Positions 17,875 to 27,416 of a stretch of 64,000 nt of DNA are shown one piece after another (position 1 is the first letter of the stretch; the number at the start of each line of letters is the position of its first letter). Origin of the DNA: G965247475 sp965247475. GTDB lineage: Bacteria; Chloroflexota; UBA11872. The stretch spans positions 2,648,100 through 2,712,099 of the forward strand of contig OZ252016.1 of NCBI GenBank assembly GCA_965247475.1, read 5' to 3'. The notes below the pieces were generated by a model that saw only the letters and a program-made list of their open reading frames with translations, was not told the DNA's origin and searched no databases. Position numbers and translations under genes: made by a program.

Positions 17875-20800
17875 CTACCCGGCGACCGGTCCGGCCCGAC
17901 CCGGTCGCGTCTCGCTCACTTCATAAATGGACACCGGGCCTGACCTGAACACCAGCGCCACGCCCAGATCGGCCATGCGCTCGAACTTCTCGAGGCTCGC
18001 CGCCGCGAAGGCGGCCCGCTCCAGCTCGCCGACATAGATCAGATCGACCCCGTAGCGATCGAGCAGGAAACGCGCCCGCACCGAATCCTCGGTCTCGAAC
18101 AGCTCCCGCACGTCGTCCAGGCGCGCGTCCACCGCGTGGACGTAGCCCCAGTGCTGCTGCCGCGCATGCCAGTCCCACCCCACGACCGACGGAAGACCCG
18201 TGTAGACGGACACGCGCGCCCCCCAACGGTAGATCGTCGTGGGTCCCTCGAGCAGCGTCGGAGCGCCCGCCACGTTCGCGCGGATCCACTCGATGCCGAT
18301 CCGGTCGGAGTCGAGCGCGATCAGCGTCCCCCGATCGTCGATCGTGCCGCCCGCGAGGAACGCCTCGCCGTCGAGCGTCGGCGGCAGATCCTGAATTCGC
18401 AGTTCGAGCTTGTGCGGAGTCGCGGCCACTGGATAGATCAGTGCGGTCACGAGCAGGCCGGCCAGTCCCACCGCCCACGCGCGCCGCGGCCAGCGCAGTC
18501 GGCCGCCGTGACGCCATAGCCGCGCGACCACGATGGGGAGCGCGATCGCCGCCCCCAGGCCCAGCAGGATCCATGCCTGGAAATACGTCTTGAACGTCGT
18601 GTTCAGACGGCCGATGTCATCGCGTACCGTCACGAACTCGGGTATGGCCGTCAGCAGCGCGGCCGCCGCGAGGCACGCCGCCGGCAGCACCAGGATCGGC
18701 CGATCGCGCACCCGCCACATGGCCAGGACCGTGAGGCCCACGATTCCGATCAGCCACACGCGCGTGGACCACGGCTCGCCGGCCGCGATCAGCCCGGCGA
18801 GTGAGGTCGCGCCCGCCGCCAGCGCCGCCGCCCCCCACCAGCCCGGCCGCCTCAGCGCGACTGATCCGGGGCGGCGAACCGGCCGCCACAACCTCCGCCC
18901 GCGGAGCAGGACTGCCGCCATGAGCGTCACCACCACGGCCGCCGGCAGGCCGAAGACCACCAGCCACTGGTAGGCGGGCGTCGTGCTTGGCGTCGGCGCG
19001 ATGCCGCTGAAGAAGTCCACGTAGTCCCGGTGGAACGGCCACCACGCCAGTTGACCGATCGCCGTGACGCCGAGCGCCGCGGCCGCCCCCGTCGCGGCGA
19101 CCGCCCGACCGCGCAGCCGCCCGGCGCGCCACAGCGCGTATGTCAGCGCGGCCAGCGTCACCGCCAGGAAGGTGGGAAAGTCCCACGGGTTGATCACCCG
19201 GTGCAACCCCAGCACGATTCCCTGTAGCGCCAGCGCTCCGGCCCACGCGCCGATCCCAACGGCGCCGCCGGCTCGGGCCCGCTCGCCGAGCGCGACCAGC
19301 GCCAGCGCCCCGATCAACCCGCCTCCCACCAGCGCGACGTTCATCAGGTGCGGGTGCAGATCGCCGTAGATGAACGTGAACCACGGGAACTCGTTCACGG
19401 TTTCCGGGATGACCCGCGTCGGTGCCCAGAAGTCGAAGTCGCGAAACAGATCCCCGCCGAAGATCGTGCCCGGCAGCGTTCTCAGCACATCCCAGGCCGA
19501 CGGCTGCTCCCCGGCGTGCTCGCCCGCGATTCGAACCGCTTGGATACCGGCGTGCAAGTTGCCCGCCACCAGCACGAACAGCGCGCTGAGGAGTCCCACG
19601 CCCAGCGCCTTGACCCCGGGACGCCGGAGCACCGCCCACGCGCCGGCGCCGACCGCGAAGATCGCGCCGAACGCCGCGGCCGCGTACCACGCCACGCCGA
19701 GGTTGTACGCCTCGCCCGGCGCCACCCCGAGCGCCTTCGAGAGCCCCGCGGTGGGCACGTGGCCGAAGTAGTAGTAGTTGAGCTGCCCGCCGGCGTACCA
19801 GGGGTCGTGGGGCGGAAAGGCCTCCGAGCGGACCAGCGCGTTCAAGTGCGCGTAGTCCATGGGCTTCTCGCCGCCGAAGACCGGGTGCCAGAGATCCGGG
19901 TTGAGCGCCCGCAGGATCACGGATCCAACGTACGCCGCCAGCAGCACGGCCTCGGTCGCCCCGATCCAGACCCAACCCGAACGGCGGGGGCGACACGCCC
20001 GACCGCGCGTGGCCCACGCCACGGCCCCCGCCGTCGCGATCGCGGCCAGCCCCACGACGACGGCGGGCGTGTCGAACGCCATCCACCCGAGTCCTGCCAG
20101 CCACCAGACCGGGGTCGCCACGACGAACGGGCCCGCCACCCGCGCGGCCGCGTATCCACCGTCGGGGAGCCACCCGATGGCGCGCCAGACCAGCGGCCAG
20201 GTGACTAGGCCGGCCAGCAGCGCCGCCAGATACCAGACCACCACCGCCGCCGCGCCTCCGAGCGGGCGGTCCGCATATGCGGCCGGCCAATTCGCCGAAG
20301 CGCGCACCTCGTCCGCGCGCGATGGACTCAGGTCGAACTGCTTCGACGTCGCGATGCGCGGCAGCACCGACACCGCCCCGCGCTCATCGACGCTGGCGAG
20401 GGCCTCGCGCACGAGCCCGCTGTTGTCGCCGACCGCGCGCCGGAACACCGAGACCTCGGGATGGTCGTAGACGGTGAAGGCCTCCTCGGCGGCGCTGTCG
20501 TCGATCGTCCACGGACCCAGCGAAGGGAAAGACGTGAACGACGCCGCGGGCTCGAAACCCAGCTCGCCGCCGAACAGCGCCTCGTAGTAGCGAGCCGCGA
20601 GCGGGTAGCGCTGCGGCATGCGCGGGATGCTGCCCGCGCCGCGATTGCTCGCCACCACGATCACGTCGGCCGTGGTGAGCACGGACGTCAGATGCGCCCG
20701 CTTGCGCGCGTCTTCGCGGTCGAAGACCAGCACGTCGGCGAATTCGAAGTCGGTCGTGGGGCGGCCCGGCAGCGATAGCGGCAGCCGGTCGTCCCAGTGC

Positions 20801-22248
20801 TCGGTCGCGATGACCGCGCCGTGGGGGATCTGCGTGTGGATCCAGGCCGACGCCGCGACCCGCGAATGGTCGCGCGGGTATATCTGCGCGAACGCGGCCG
20901 CCCAGCCGATCGTGCCCAGCATCACCAGCGCCGCCGCGGTCGCCGCGGCGATCCGGCCGGCCCGCGGGGACATCGCTGGCAACCGCCCGCGCCGGCGCCA
21001 CAGCTCCGCGAGCGTCCAGGCCGCGACCAGCGCGAGCACCGGATAGATCGGGTGGAAGTAGCGCATGGTCTTCAGGACCAGCGCGCCGAAATAGACGAAG
21101 TTGAGCGCACCCCAGGCCAGGGCCAGTCCCAGCGGGTGGGCGTGGCCGCGCCAGAGCACGACGCCCGAGGCGGCAATGCCCGCCAGCGCGAGCAGGCCGA
21201 ACGCCGGGCCGAGGCCCCAGCGCAGGATCTGCTCGAGCGGGAACAGGTACGGCGTGGTGCCGGCCCATTGGACGCCGGGCGGCCAGTCGTAGCCGCCGCC
21301 CTGAATCGCGCTCTGCTGCGCCACCGCATCCAGGAACGTCGCCGATGGCCGCCAGTCCCACAGCGCCCCCGTTTCGAACGCGTACGGCTGGAACAACCGG
21401 AACGTCAGGGCGGTCAGAACCGCGGCTACGGCGCCCTGCAACGCCCAGCGCCCGCCCGCGCTCCAGGAGCCACGGAGATGGCCCTCCTTCCAGCCCTGAG
21501 CCAGCCACCAGAGCGCGAACAGCGCCAGCAGCAGCGCGGCGCTGAGCTTGCTGGCCATCGCCAGACCCGCGGCGATGGCGAACAACCCCAGATCGCGCGG
21601 ATGCCTGGCGTCGGACCAGCGCACCAGAAACAGGAGCGCGGCGGTGGCGAAGAACGTCGAGAACGTGTCCACCGCGAAGAAGTGCGCGAGCTGGATCGAG
21701 TGCACGGCTAGCGCCATCAGCGCCGCGGCCAGCAGCGCCGGCCCGATCCCGAGCAAGCGGCGGCCGAGCACGAAGACCAGAATCACGGTCCCGGTATCGA
21801 CCAGTGCGGATATCGCCCGCCCGACCAGGTAGGCCTGGTCGTAGCCCTGCAGACCGGTCAGCCGCGTGAGCCATTCCACCAGGAACAGCGGGAAGGTGCC
21901 GTACACGAAGAACGCGACGCCGTGATTCGATGGATTGAGGGGTGAAGCCGCCTGGTCGAAATACGTGAGCAGCCCGTCGACCGGCCGGATGTCGCCCAGC
22001 ACCAGGCTCAGGAAGCGCTCGTCCGGATGCAGGTGCTGACCCTGATCCCAGTCGATGCCAAAGAGGCGAAGCGCCAGCGCGCCGCCGATGATCAGCGCCA
22101 GCGCGAGCGCCTGCGTCAGATGTGTCCGCCGGATGAATCGGACGGGCGCGGCGAGTCGCTGCGTGCGCTCGTCGGTGTTCGGCTCGGGCTTCATCGCGTT
22201 GGCGGGCCGCCGCGCCGGATCGCCGGTCGGTGTCCGCGCGCCCGTCAT
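17875..22248 (-). CDS. Giant membrane protein: GT39-like glycosyltransferase fused to DUF2298 (YYY)
   Basis: A 1457-aa multi-spanning protein. The first half resembles dolichyl-phosphate-mannose/ArnT-type glycosyltransferases (GT39/PMT): an acidic HPDE after the first membrane helix (74-77), many helices, and a soluble linker. The second half, from about residue 770, is the DUF2298 domain known mainly from Chloroflexota and archaea (PMDYAHLNA from ~796, the tyrosine run NYYYFGH around 825, GDLHPHLMN, INPWDFPT). The ATG at 22248 overlaps the birA stop (ATGA), which fixes the start and removes 57 unlikely residues from the longest frame. It is probably involved in cell-envelope glycosylation, but this is inferred from the fold only. 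Confidence 0.85.
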   Translation of the reverse strand: MTGARTPTGDPARRPANAMKPEPNTDERTQRLAAPVRFIRRTHLTQALALALIIGGALALRLFGIDWDQGQHLHPDERFLSLVLGDIRPVDGLLTYFDQAASPLNPSNHGVAFFVYGTFPLFLVEWLTRLTGLQGYDQAYLVGRAISALVDTGTVILVFVLGRRLLGIGPALLAAALMALAVHSIQLAHFFAVDTFSTFFATAALLFLVRWSDARHPRDLGLFAIAAGLAMASKLSAALLLALFALWWLAQGWKEGHLRGSWSAGGRWALQGAVAAVLTALTFRLFQPYAFETGALWDWRPSATFLDAVAQQSAIQGGGYDWPPGVQWAGTTPYLFPLEQILRWGLGPAFGLLALAGIAASGVVLWRGHAHPLGLALAWGALNFVYFGALVLKTMRYFHPIYPVLALVAAWTLAELWRRRGRLPAMSPRAGRIAAATAAALVMLGTIGWAAAFAQIYPRDHSRVAASAWIHTQIPHGAVIATEHWDDRLPLSLPGRPTTDFEFADVLVFDREDARKRAHLTSVLTTADVIVVASNRGAGSIPRMPQRYPLAARYYEALFGGELGFEPAASFTSFPSLGPWTIDDSAAEEAFTVYDHPEVSVFRRAVGDNSGLVREALASVDERGAVSVLPRIATSKQFDLSPSRADEVRASANWPAAYADRPLGGAAAVVVWYLAALLAGLVTWPLVWRAIGWLPDGGYAAARVAGPFVVATPVWWLAGLGWMAFDTPAVVVGLAAIATAGAVAWATRGRACRPRRSGWVWIGATEAVLLAAYVGSVILRALNPDLWHPVFGGEKPMDYAHLNALVRSEAFPPHDPWYAGGQLNYYYFGHVPTAGLSKALGVAPGEAYNLGVAWYAAAAFGAIFAVGAGAWAVLRRPGVKALGVGLLSALFVLVAGNLHAGIQAVRIAGEHAGEQPSAWDVLRTLPGTIFGGDLFRDFDFWAPTRVIPETVNEFPWFTFIYGDLHPHLMNVALVGGGLIGALALVALGERARAGGAVGIGAWAGALALQGIVLGLHRVINPWDFPTFLAVTLAALTYALWRAGRLRGRAVAATGAAAALGVTAIGQLAWWPFHRDYVDFFSGIAPTPSTTPAYQWLVVFGLPAAVVVTLMAAVLLRGRRLWRPVRRPGSVALRRPGWWGAAALAAGATSLAGLIAAGEPWSTRVWLIGIVGLTVLAMWRVRDRPILVLPAACLAAAALLTAIPEFVTVRDDIGRLNTTFKTYFQAWILLGLGAAIALPIVVARLWRHGGRLRWPRRAWAVGLAGLLVTALIYPVAATPHKLELRIQDLPPTLDGEAFLAGGTIDDRGTLIALDSDRIGIEWIRANVAGAPTLLEGPTTIYRWGARVSVYTGLPSVVGWDWHARQQHWGYVHAVDARLDDVRELFETEDSVRARFLLDRYGVDLIYVGELERAAFAAASLEKFERMADLGVALVFRSGPVSIYEVSETRPGRAGPVAG

Positions 22249-23051
22249 TCCACGGCGCGGACCGAGATGTCGCCGGCCACGATGGCCTCTTGGACTCCGT
22301 CGTCGGTGTGCACCAGCAGCTGCCCGTCCGGTCCGAATCCGGTCACGACCCCTACCAGGTGACCGTGCGGGCGTGTGACCAAGACGCGGCGTCCGCGCAG
22401 GGTCGAGCGCGCCTCCCATTCCGCGCGGACCCCGTCGCGCGCGTCACCGGCGGCGCCGATCGCCGCGAGCACCTCGAGCGCGATCGTTCCAAGCAGCCCG
22501 GTGCGGTCGATCCGTTCGCCGCCGACCTCGGCGACGCTCACGGCCACGGTGTCCGCGACCGCGCCGGGGGAGTCGTTCACGTTCAGCCCGATGCCCACGA
22601 TCGCCGCGTCCCCGGCGCGTTCCACCAGCACGCCGCCGGCCTTGCGCCCCATCAGGTACAGGTCGTTCGGCCATTTGATGGTCGCCGAGACGCCGGCTTC
22701 CGACTGCACGCCGCGGGCCACCCCGACCGCGGCGGCGATTGTCGGCCAGAAACCGCTGGCCTCCGCGCCTCGAACCACCAGCGAGAACGTCAGACCGCCG
22801 AGCGTGCCTTGCCAGCGCCGGCCATGCCGCCCCCGGCCGCTGGCCTGGTGCTCGGCCGCGACCAGCGTGCCGTGCGGCGCGCCCACCTCGATCACCGCGC
22901 GGGCGTCGTCTTGGGTCGATCCGGTGTGCCGCCGGTAGATCACGGGTGCGCTCACGCCGCCCGCTCGCAGTGCCGCCTGCACGCTCGCGGCGTCGATGGG
23001 GCACTGGGCGCCCCCACTTGGGTCCGATTGGCCTGCTGACTCTGTTGACAT
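22245..23051 (-). CDS. birA: Biotin--[acetyl-CoA-carboxylase] ligase
   Basis: Attaches biotin to carboxylase carrier proteins through biotinyl-AMP. It has STQDDARA, the biotinyl-AMP loop GRGRHGRRW, KWPNDLYL and the KAGGVLVE catalytic lysine region, followed by GIGLNVN. There is no N-terminal winged helix, so it is a monofunctional ligase and not a repressor. The ATG at 23051 (268 aa) is preferred to a GTG at 23105, because the extra residues are arginine-rich and unlike the family. It is translationally coupled to the downstream DUF2298 gene. Confidence 0.92.
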   Translation of the reverse strand: MSTESAGQSDPSGGAQCPIDAASVQAALRAGGVSAPVIYRRHTGSTQDDARAVIEVGAPHGTLVAAEHQASGRGRHGRRWQGTLGGLTFSLVVRGAEASGFWPTIAAAVGVARGVQSEAGVSATIKWPNDLYLMGRKAGGVLVERAGDAAIVGIGLNVNDSPGAVADTVAVSVAEVGGERIDRTGLLGTIALEVLAAIGAAGDARDGVRAEWEARSTLRGRRVLVTRPHGHLVGVVTGFGPDGQLLVHTDDGVQEAIVAGDISVRAVE

Positions 23052-23060
23052 CGACGCGCC

Positions 23061-23132
23061 GTCAGAATCGCCGCGCCGTCCGCGCGGGCGCCGATTCTCA
23101 CGCACGCGCGATCGTCCTGTCAGAATCGCCGC
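23061..23132. repeat. 14-bp direct repeat upstream of birA
   Basis: GTCAGAATCGCCGC occurs at 23061-23074 and again at 23119-23132, and both copies are followed by a near-identical CCG-rich tail. GATTCT at 23092-23097 forms an inverted pair with AGAATC in the second copy. The function is unknown. Confidence 0.5.
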
Positions 23133-23191
23133 TCCGCCGCGGCGGGGCGTCTACCAACGGGTGCGCGGCCGATCCGTCAAACGGCGACCGC

Positions 23192-23202
23192 GGGGGGGGG
23201 GG
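23192..23202 (+). repeat. Homopolymeric G tract (11 G)
   Basis: A run of eleven G lies in the spacer between birA and the small plus-strand gene. Such tracts are prone to slippage. It could affect promoter spacing, or the count could be a sequencing artefact. Confidence 0.7.
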
Positions 23203-23247
23203 CCGGTCATAGGTGGAAATGACGTGTTCTCGCTTTATGCCCCCTCC

Positions 23248-23275
23248 TTGTTCAGGGTATTCTGCGCCGTAAGAT
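23248..23275 (+). promoter_or_regulatory. Candidate promoter for the small gene at 23314
   Basis: TTGTTC (23248-23253) and TAAGAT (23270-23275) are spaced by 16 nt, in an AT-richer patch about 40 nt before the GTG start. Moderate matches to the sigma-70 consensus. Confidence 0.4.
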
Positions 23276-23313
23276 TCCGGTCCACAGGCGGACCTGCAGC
23301 CAAGGAGCGGTCG

Positions 23314-23514
23314 GTGGCATACAGCGTGGTGAGCAACAAGTCCGGAAAGACCTACTACCTGCATACGAAAGACGTGACGCTTCGCGGCGGTCGTCTGCAG
23401 ACCATCTACTTCTTTGCGCAAACAGTCCGTGATGGCGCGCTTGAATCGCTGCCAGACGGCTATATGGTCTCCGAGAACCCGCGGACGGGCCTCCCGCTCC
23501 TGAAGAAGGGCTGA
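23314..23514 (+). CDS. Small conserved-type hypothetical protein (66 aa)
   Basis: A lysine- and tyrosine-containing 66-aa protein beginning VAYSVVSNKSGKTYYLH and ending MVSENPRTGLPLLKKG. A Shine-Dalgarno AAGGAG (23302-23307) lies 6 nt before the GTG start, and a candidate promoter precedes it. The composition is unlike the arginine-rich shadow frames around it. The sequence resembles short soluble proteins with an SKSGKxYYLH start that I associate with actinobacteria and Chloroflexota, but no function is known to me. Confidence 0.75.
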   Translation: MAYSVVSNKSGKTYYLHTKDVTLRGGRLQTIYFFAQTVRDGALESLPDGYMVSENPRTGLPLLKKG

Positions 23515-23522
23515 GCCAGAGC

Positions 23523-24064
23523 CTAGCTCCCGCGCCGTAGAGCGCTCCGAATCCGGGGCGGCGGCGCGAGTTCCGCGATCCGGCGTCGTACCAGTCGCGG
23601 CGGTACGCCGAGACGCAACGCCACTTCTCTAAGTGGCGTTGCGCCAGGCCGGCCCAGTCGCTGACCAGGCGCGGCGGCAGCAGCAGCTCGATGGCAAACC
23701 AGTCCGCCTCCCATTCGAGCCGGCGGCGCTCGGTTCGCGCCGGTTTGCCGGCTCCCGTGCCTCGGTGCAGCACCCAGTGGCCGAACTCGTGCGCGGCGTT
23801 GAAGTTTCGCTCCCCCAGCGAGAGCCGTCGGTTCACCGCCAGCGTCGGACGGCCATCGGGGCCAACCGCCAGCGCCGCCCCGATCGACGTTGGCAGCCGG
23901 ACCTCCAGTACTCGCAGCGCGCTGGTCCGCGCCAGGTAGTCGGCCACGTCCAGAATCGGCGCCCAGCCCGCGCCCCCCGGAACGAACCGGGCCGCCAGCG
24001 CCGCACGCGCGATCTCGAGCCGCCCCCGCCGTCGCGCCCGCGTCGCCATGCCACTACCATACAC
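23523..24064 (-). pseudogene. ImmA/IrrE family metallopeptidase, frameshifted near 23630
   Basis: The 5' frame encodes an ImmA/IrrE-type zinc peptidase: PTLAVNRRLSLGERNFNAA, the HExxH motif HEFGH at residues 92-96 and the downstream EWEADWFAIELLLP helix with the third ligand. After GLAQRH the family expects a winged-helix-like LREVALRLGVPP segment. That segment is encoded in a different frame (23523 to about 23632) ending RIRSALRRGS and a TAG. A single missing base near 23628-23634 would join them. If the first frame is followed instead, it continues antisense through the gene at 23314. This is either a sequencing or assembly indel, a programmed shift, or a decayed gene. Confidence 0.7.
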
Positions 24065-24240
24065 AAACCGAACACAGCTCGTTTCCCGACCCGAGGATCG
24101 GAATTGAGCGATCGACCTGGTGGTGGACTCGTCATCCCACGCTAGAGCCGCCGGGGCGGCGCGCTTCGCGGGTCCGCCGCGCGGGTGACCCGAGGCCCGA
24201 GGCGCCCGCTCGCGGCCTCGGGGCGTGCGAGCGCCGTACC

Positions 24241-24426
24241 ATGCGGCCCGTGGCGCCCGACGTCGAACGTCTCGCCAAGGTCGGCACCCTCGGCGCGGTC
24301 ATCGCGTCGGGCTGGGCGATCGTGGCCGAGGCCGGAACCCGGCACGGCGTGTCTCTGATCACGCGCGGCTGGTCGAACGCCGCGCCTCGTGTGATGAGCC
24401 GGCTGCTCCCCGCACGCCAACCGTGA
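24241..24426 (+). CDS. Small hypothetical protein upstream of glcD
   Basis: An unrecognised 61-aa protein starting at ATG 24241, with a hydrophobic centre (KVGTLGAVIASGWAIVAEAG) that could span or touch the membrane, and a basic C-terminus. Its TGA overlaps the GTG start of the FAD oxidase (GTGA), the arrangement used by many genuine neighbours in this genome. That is the main support. No strong ribosome binding site is visible. Confidence 0.45.
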   Translation: MRPVAPDVERLAKVGTLGAVIASGWAIVAEAGTRHGVSLITRGWSNAAPRVMSRLLPARQP

Positions 24427-25784
24427 GCGCCGTGGACGATCTCGCCGATCGCCTGGCCGCGATCGTTGGCCGGGCGAACGTGATCGCCGAGCCCAACGCG
24501 CTGTGGACCTACGGCTACGACGCCACCATGGGCTACCGCGGCGCACCCGCGGCCGTCGCGTTCCCCTCCGACGAGGCGGAGACCGTCGGGCTCGTACGCT
24601 TCGCGGCCGGGAGAGACCTCCCGTGCCTGCCGCGCGGCGGCGCCACCAGCCTCGCGGCTTCGGCGGTCCCGCCTGACGGCGCGCTCGTCATCGACACCAA
24701 CCGACTGCACGCGATCAGGTCAATCAACGCCGAGACGCGCTGCGCCGTGGTCGAGCCGGGCGTGGTCACGCGCGACTTTCGGGCGCGCGTGGCGCGCGAC
24801 GGCTTCCTGTACCCGCCCGACCCGTCGTCCGAGGCCGGCTCCACCATCGGCGGCAACCTGGCCACCAACGCCGGCGGCCCCTACGCCTACAAGTACGGTG
24901 TTACGCGCGACTACGTCGAGCGGCTTCGATTGGTCATGTCCGACGGATCGATCGCCGATCTGCGCCGCCCCGAGGATGGCTCGCTCATCGACGTGGTAGT
25001 CGGGTCCGAGGGAACCATGGGCGTGGTGACGCTGGCCGAGCTCTCGCTCATACCGACGCCCGAGGCGCGGGCGCTGCGCGCGGCGGTCTATCCCGACGGC
25101 CTCGACGCCCTGCGTGCGGTGCCGCGCATCATCGCGTCAGGCCTGGTGCCGGCCAAGCTCGAATACCTCGACGATGTGACCATCCGGGCGCTCGAGCGCG
25201 CCCGGCCATGGGGGCTTCCCCAGGACGCTGGAGGCCTGCTGCTCGCCGAGCTGGACGGTGACCGCGTCTCGGTGGAACGCGACGCCGCCGCGCTCGAACG
25301 ACTTCTTCGGGACGAAACCGATGGAGTCCGGCTCGTCGGGCCGGCGGACGCGTCCCGGTGGTGGGAGGCGCGCGGAGCGGTGACAGCGTCGCTGGCACGG
25401 ATCCGCCCCGCCAAGATCGGAGAGGACATCTGCGTCCCGCGCACCGCGCTCGCCGATAGCGTGGGTCGGCTCAAGCGCGAGGCCGCCGCGCGCGGTCTCG
25501 TGCTCGCGATCTTTGGTCATGTCGCCGACGGCACGATCCACCCCAACGTCTTGTACGACCTTGGCGATCCGGGCGCGGCGGCGGCGGCCCACGAGTTCCT
25601 CGGCGTGATCGCCTCCACCGGCCTCGAGGCCGGCGGGGTGCTGTCCGGCGAGCACGGGCTCGGCCGGGTCAAGCGACCGTTCGTGAGTCGGGCCTTCGAT
25701 GCGCCGACGCTCGCGCGCATGCGCCGCCTGAAGACGGCGTTCGACCCCGGCGGCGTCTTCAATCCGGGGGCGATGTGGCCGTGA
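24423..25784 (+). CDS. glcD: FAD-linked oxidase, glycolate oxidase GlcD-like subunit
   Basis: A 453-aa oxidoreductase of the GlcD/D-lactate dehydrogenase family. The N-terminal FAD-binding (PCMH) domain contains PRGGATSLAASAVP, DPSSEAGSTIGGNLATNAGGP and VGSEGTMGVVT. The C-terminal FAD-oxidase domain ends with SGEHGLGRVKRPF and MRRLKTAFDPGGVFNPG. The GTG start at 24423 overlaps the preceding small gene, and residues before it in the longest frame are arginine-rich and rejected. GlcE and GlcF homologues are 20 kb away (44276-46956), so the complex genes are split. Confidence 0.9.
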   Translation: MSAVDDLADRLAAIVGRANVIAEPNALWTYGYDATMGYRGAPAAVAFPSDEAETVGLVRFAAGRDLPCLPRGGATSLAASAVPPDGALVIDTNRLHAIRSINAETRCAVVEPGVVTRDFRARVARDGFLYPPDPSSEAGSTIGGNLATNAGGPYAYKYGVTRDYVERLRLVMSDGSIADLRRPEDGSLIDVVVGSEGTMGVVTLAELSLIPTPEARALRAAVYPDGLDALRAVPRIIASGLVPAKLEYLDDVTIRALERARPWGLPQDAGGLLLAELDGDRVSVERDAAALERLLRDETDGVRLVGPADASRWWEARGAVTASLARIRPAKIGEDICVPRTALADSVGRLKREAAARGLVLAIFGHVADGTIHPNVLYDLGDPGAAAAAHEFLGVIASTGLEAGGVLSGEHGLGRVKRPFVSRAFDAPTLARMRRLKTAFDPGGVFNPGAMWP

Positions 25785-25970
25785 CAGATGCGGTCTTCTG
25801 GATATGGAGATCGCGGTCGAGCTCGTGACTGACGCTCGAGGCCCATAAGTCGATCCGGAGAAGGCGTCCCACAAGCCCCGCGCGGGCGCTGTTCGGCACG
25901 CTGCCGTCGCGCCGCGCTGGCCGCGGGTCCGGTTGCCCCGAACCCGCGGCCAGCCGATCGATGCGTACCG

Positions 25971-27416
25971 CTACATAGCCGACTCTGTCTCGGCCGCTGC
26001 CGGTACGTCGGCCGGATAGGCCTCTTCGCCGTGCTCCGGCAGATCGAGGCCCGACAGCTCTTCCTCACGCGGTGCGCGCAGGCCGAGCGTGTACTTGATC
26101 CCCATGAACAGCGCGGTGCCGGCAGTCAGCCCCCACGCCAGAACCACCGCGGCCGCGATGAGCTGTGCCACGAACTGGGCGCCGTTGCCTGCGATCAGGC
26201 CCGACACCTCGAGGTACGTCCCGTCCGCGAAGATGCCGAGCGCCAGCAGCCCCCAGATCCCCGCCGTGCCGTGCACCGAGATGGCGCCGACCGGGTCGTC
26301 GATCTTGAGCACGCGGTCGATAAAGCTCACGCTCCACAGCATCACCAGCGAGGCCACGAGGCCGATCACGATCGCGGCCCAGGGCGCCACGAACGCGCAC
26401 GAGGCCGTGATCCCGACCAGGCCCGCCAGCGCGCCGTTGCTCGTACTGGCCACGCTGATCCGGCCGCTCCGCAGCAGGCCCACGTACGCCGCCGTGACGG
26501 CGCCGACCGATCCGGCCAGGAACGTGTTCGCCACGATCACGCCGATACGCAGGTCGTTGCCGTGGAGGGTGCTGCCGCCGTTGAACCCGAACCATCCGAA
26601 GAAGAGGATGAACATGCCGACCACCACATACACCATGTTGTGGCCCGGGATCTTGCGAACTTCTCCGGCAGGCCCGTACTTCCCGATGCGCGCGCCCACG
26701 GTCGCCGCGCCGGCCAGCGCGACGGTTCCGCCGATCGCGTGCACCACGCCCGATCCGGCAAAGTCCCAGGCGCTCGCGCCGATCCACTCCTCGAGCTGGC
26801 CGCCGCCGAGCCACCCGCCGCCCCACATCCAATGGCCGTAGATCGGGTACACGATGGCCACGACCAGGAAGCTGTAGGCCAGATAGGCGGTCACCCGCGT
26901 GCGCTCGGCCATCGAGCCCGCCACGATGGTGGCGGCCGTGGCCGCGAACATCATCTGGAAGAACCAGAACATCACGGTCGAGACGTCGTACGCCTCATTC
27001 GTCAGGAAGAACCCCGAGAATCCGATGAAGGCGTTGCCGTCCGCCAGCCCCGGCTGTGCGCCCGAGCCGCCGAACATGAACGCGTACCCGAACGCCCAGT
27101 ACGCCAGCGCGCCGGCCGAGAAGTCCAGGATGTTCTTGGTCAGATAGTTGACCGTGTTCTTCGCCCGGATCAGCCCCGCGCCCAGCAGCGCGAACCCTGC
27201 CTGCATGAAGAACACCAGCGCGCCCGAGATCAGCGTCCAGACGAATCCCACGCCCGCCTCGGGGTCGCTCGCGATCGTGGCCTCTCCGCTGGGATCGGGC
27301 TGCGCGAGCAGCACGCTCCGCACGATGAGAAGCGCCGCCAGCGCAAGGGCGATCGCGGCCGAGATGCGGAGTCCCACCACCCAGCGTGGCGCTCCGCGAA
27401 TTCCAATAACCGACAT
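25971..27416 (-). CDS. amt: Ammonium transporter (Amt family)
   Basis: Channel-like ammonium transporter of 481 aa with about 11-12 membrane segments. Family features are FMQAGFALLGAGLIRAKNTVN, the pore histidines in GVVHAIGGTVALAG and VHGTAGIWGLL, and a cytoplasmic tail (GLRAPREEELSGLDLPEHGEEAY) with the usual AEEE-like segment. An additional N-terminal hydrophobic helix and short linker precede the core. A PII (glnK) gene is not adjacent. The leader is within the long spacer to the right. Confidence 0.93.
   Translation of the reverse strand: MSVIGIRGAPRWVVGLRISAAIALALAALLIVRSVLLAQPDPSGEATIASDPEAGVGFVWTLISGALVFFMQAGFALLGAGLIRAKNTVNYLTKNILDFSAGALAYWAFGYAFMFGGSGAQPGLADGNAFIGFSGFFLTNEAYDVSTVMFWFFQMMFAATAATIVAGSMAERTRVTAYLAYSFLVVAIVYPIYGHWMWGGGWLGGGQLEEWIGASAWDFAGSGVVHAIGGTVALAGAATVGARIGKYGPAGEVRKIPGHNMVYVVVGMFILFFGWFGFNGGSTLHGNDLRIGVIVANTFLAGSVGAVTAAYVGLLRSGRISVASTSNGALAGLVGITASCAFVAPWAAIVIGLVASLVMLWSVSFIDRVLKIDDPVGAISVHGTAGIWGLLALGIFADGTYLEVSGLIAGNGAQFVAQLIAAAVVLAWGLTAGTALFMGIKYTLGLRAPREEELSGLDLPEHGEEAYPADVPAAAETESAM

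Noticed and set aside
23252..23522. C-terminal continuation of the ImmA/IrrE frame
   Set aside because: It runs antisense through the small gene at 23314 with a shadow-like sequence. The alternative frame carries the expected family tail.
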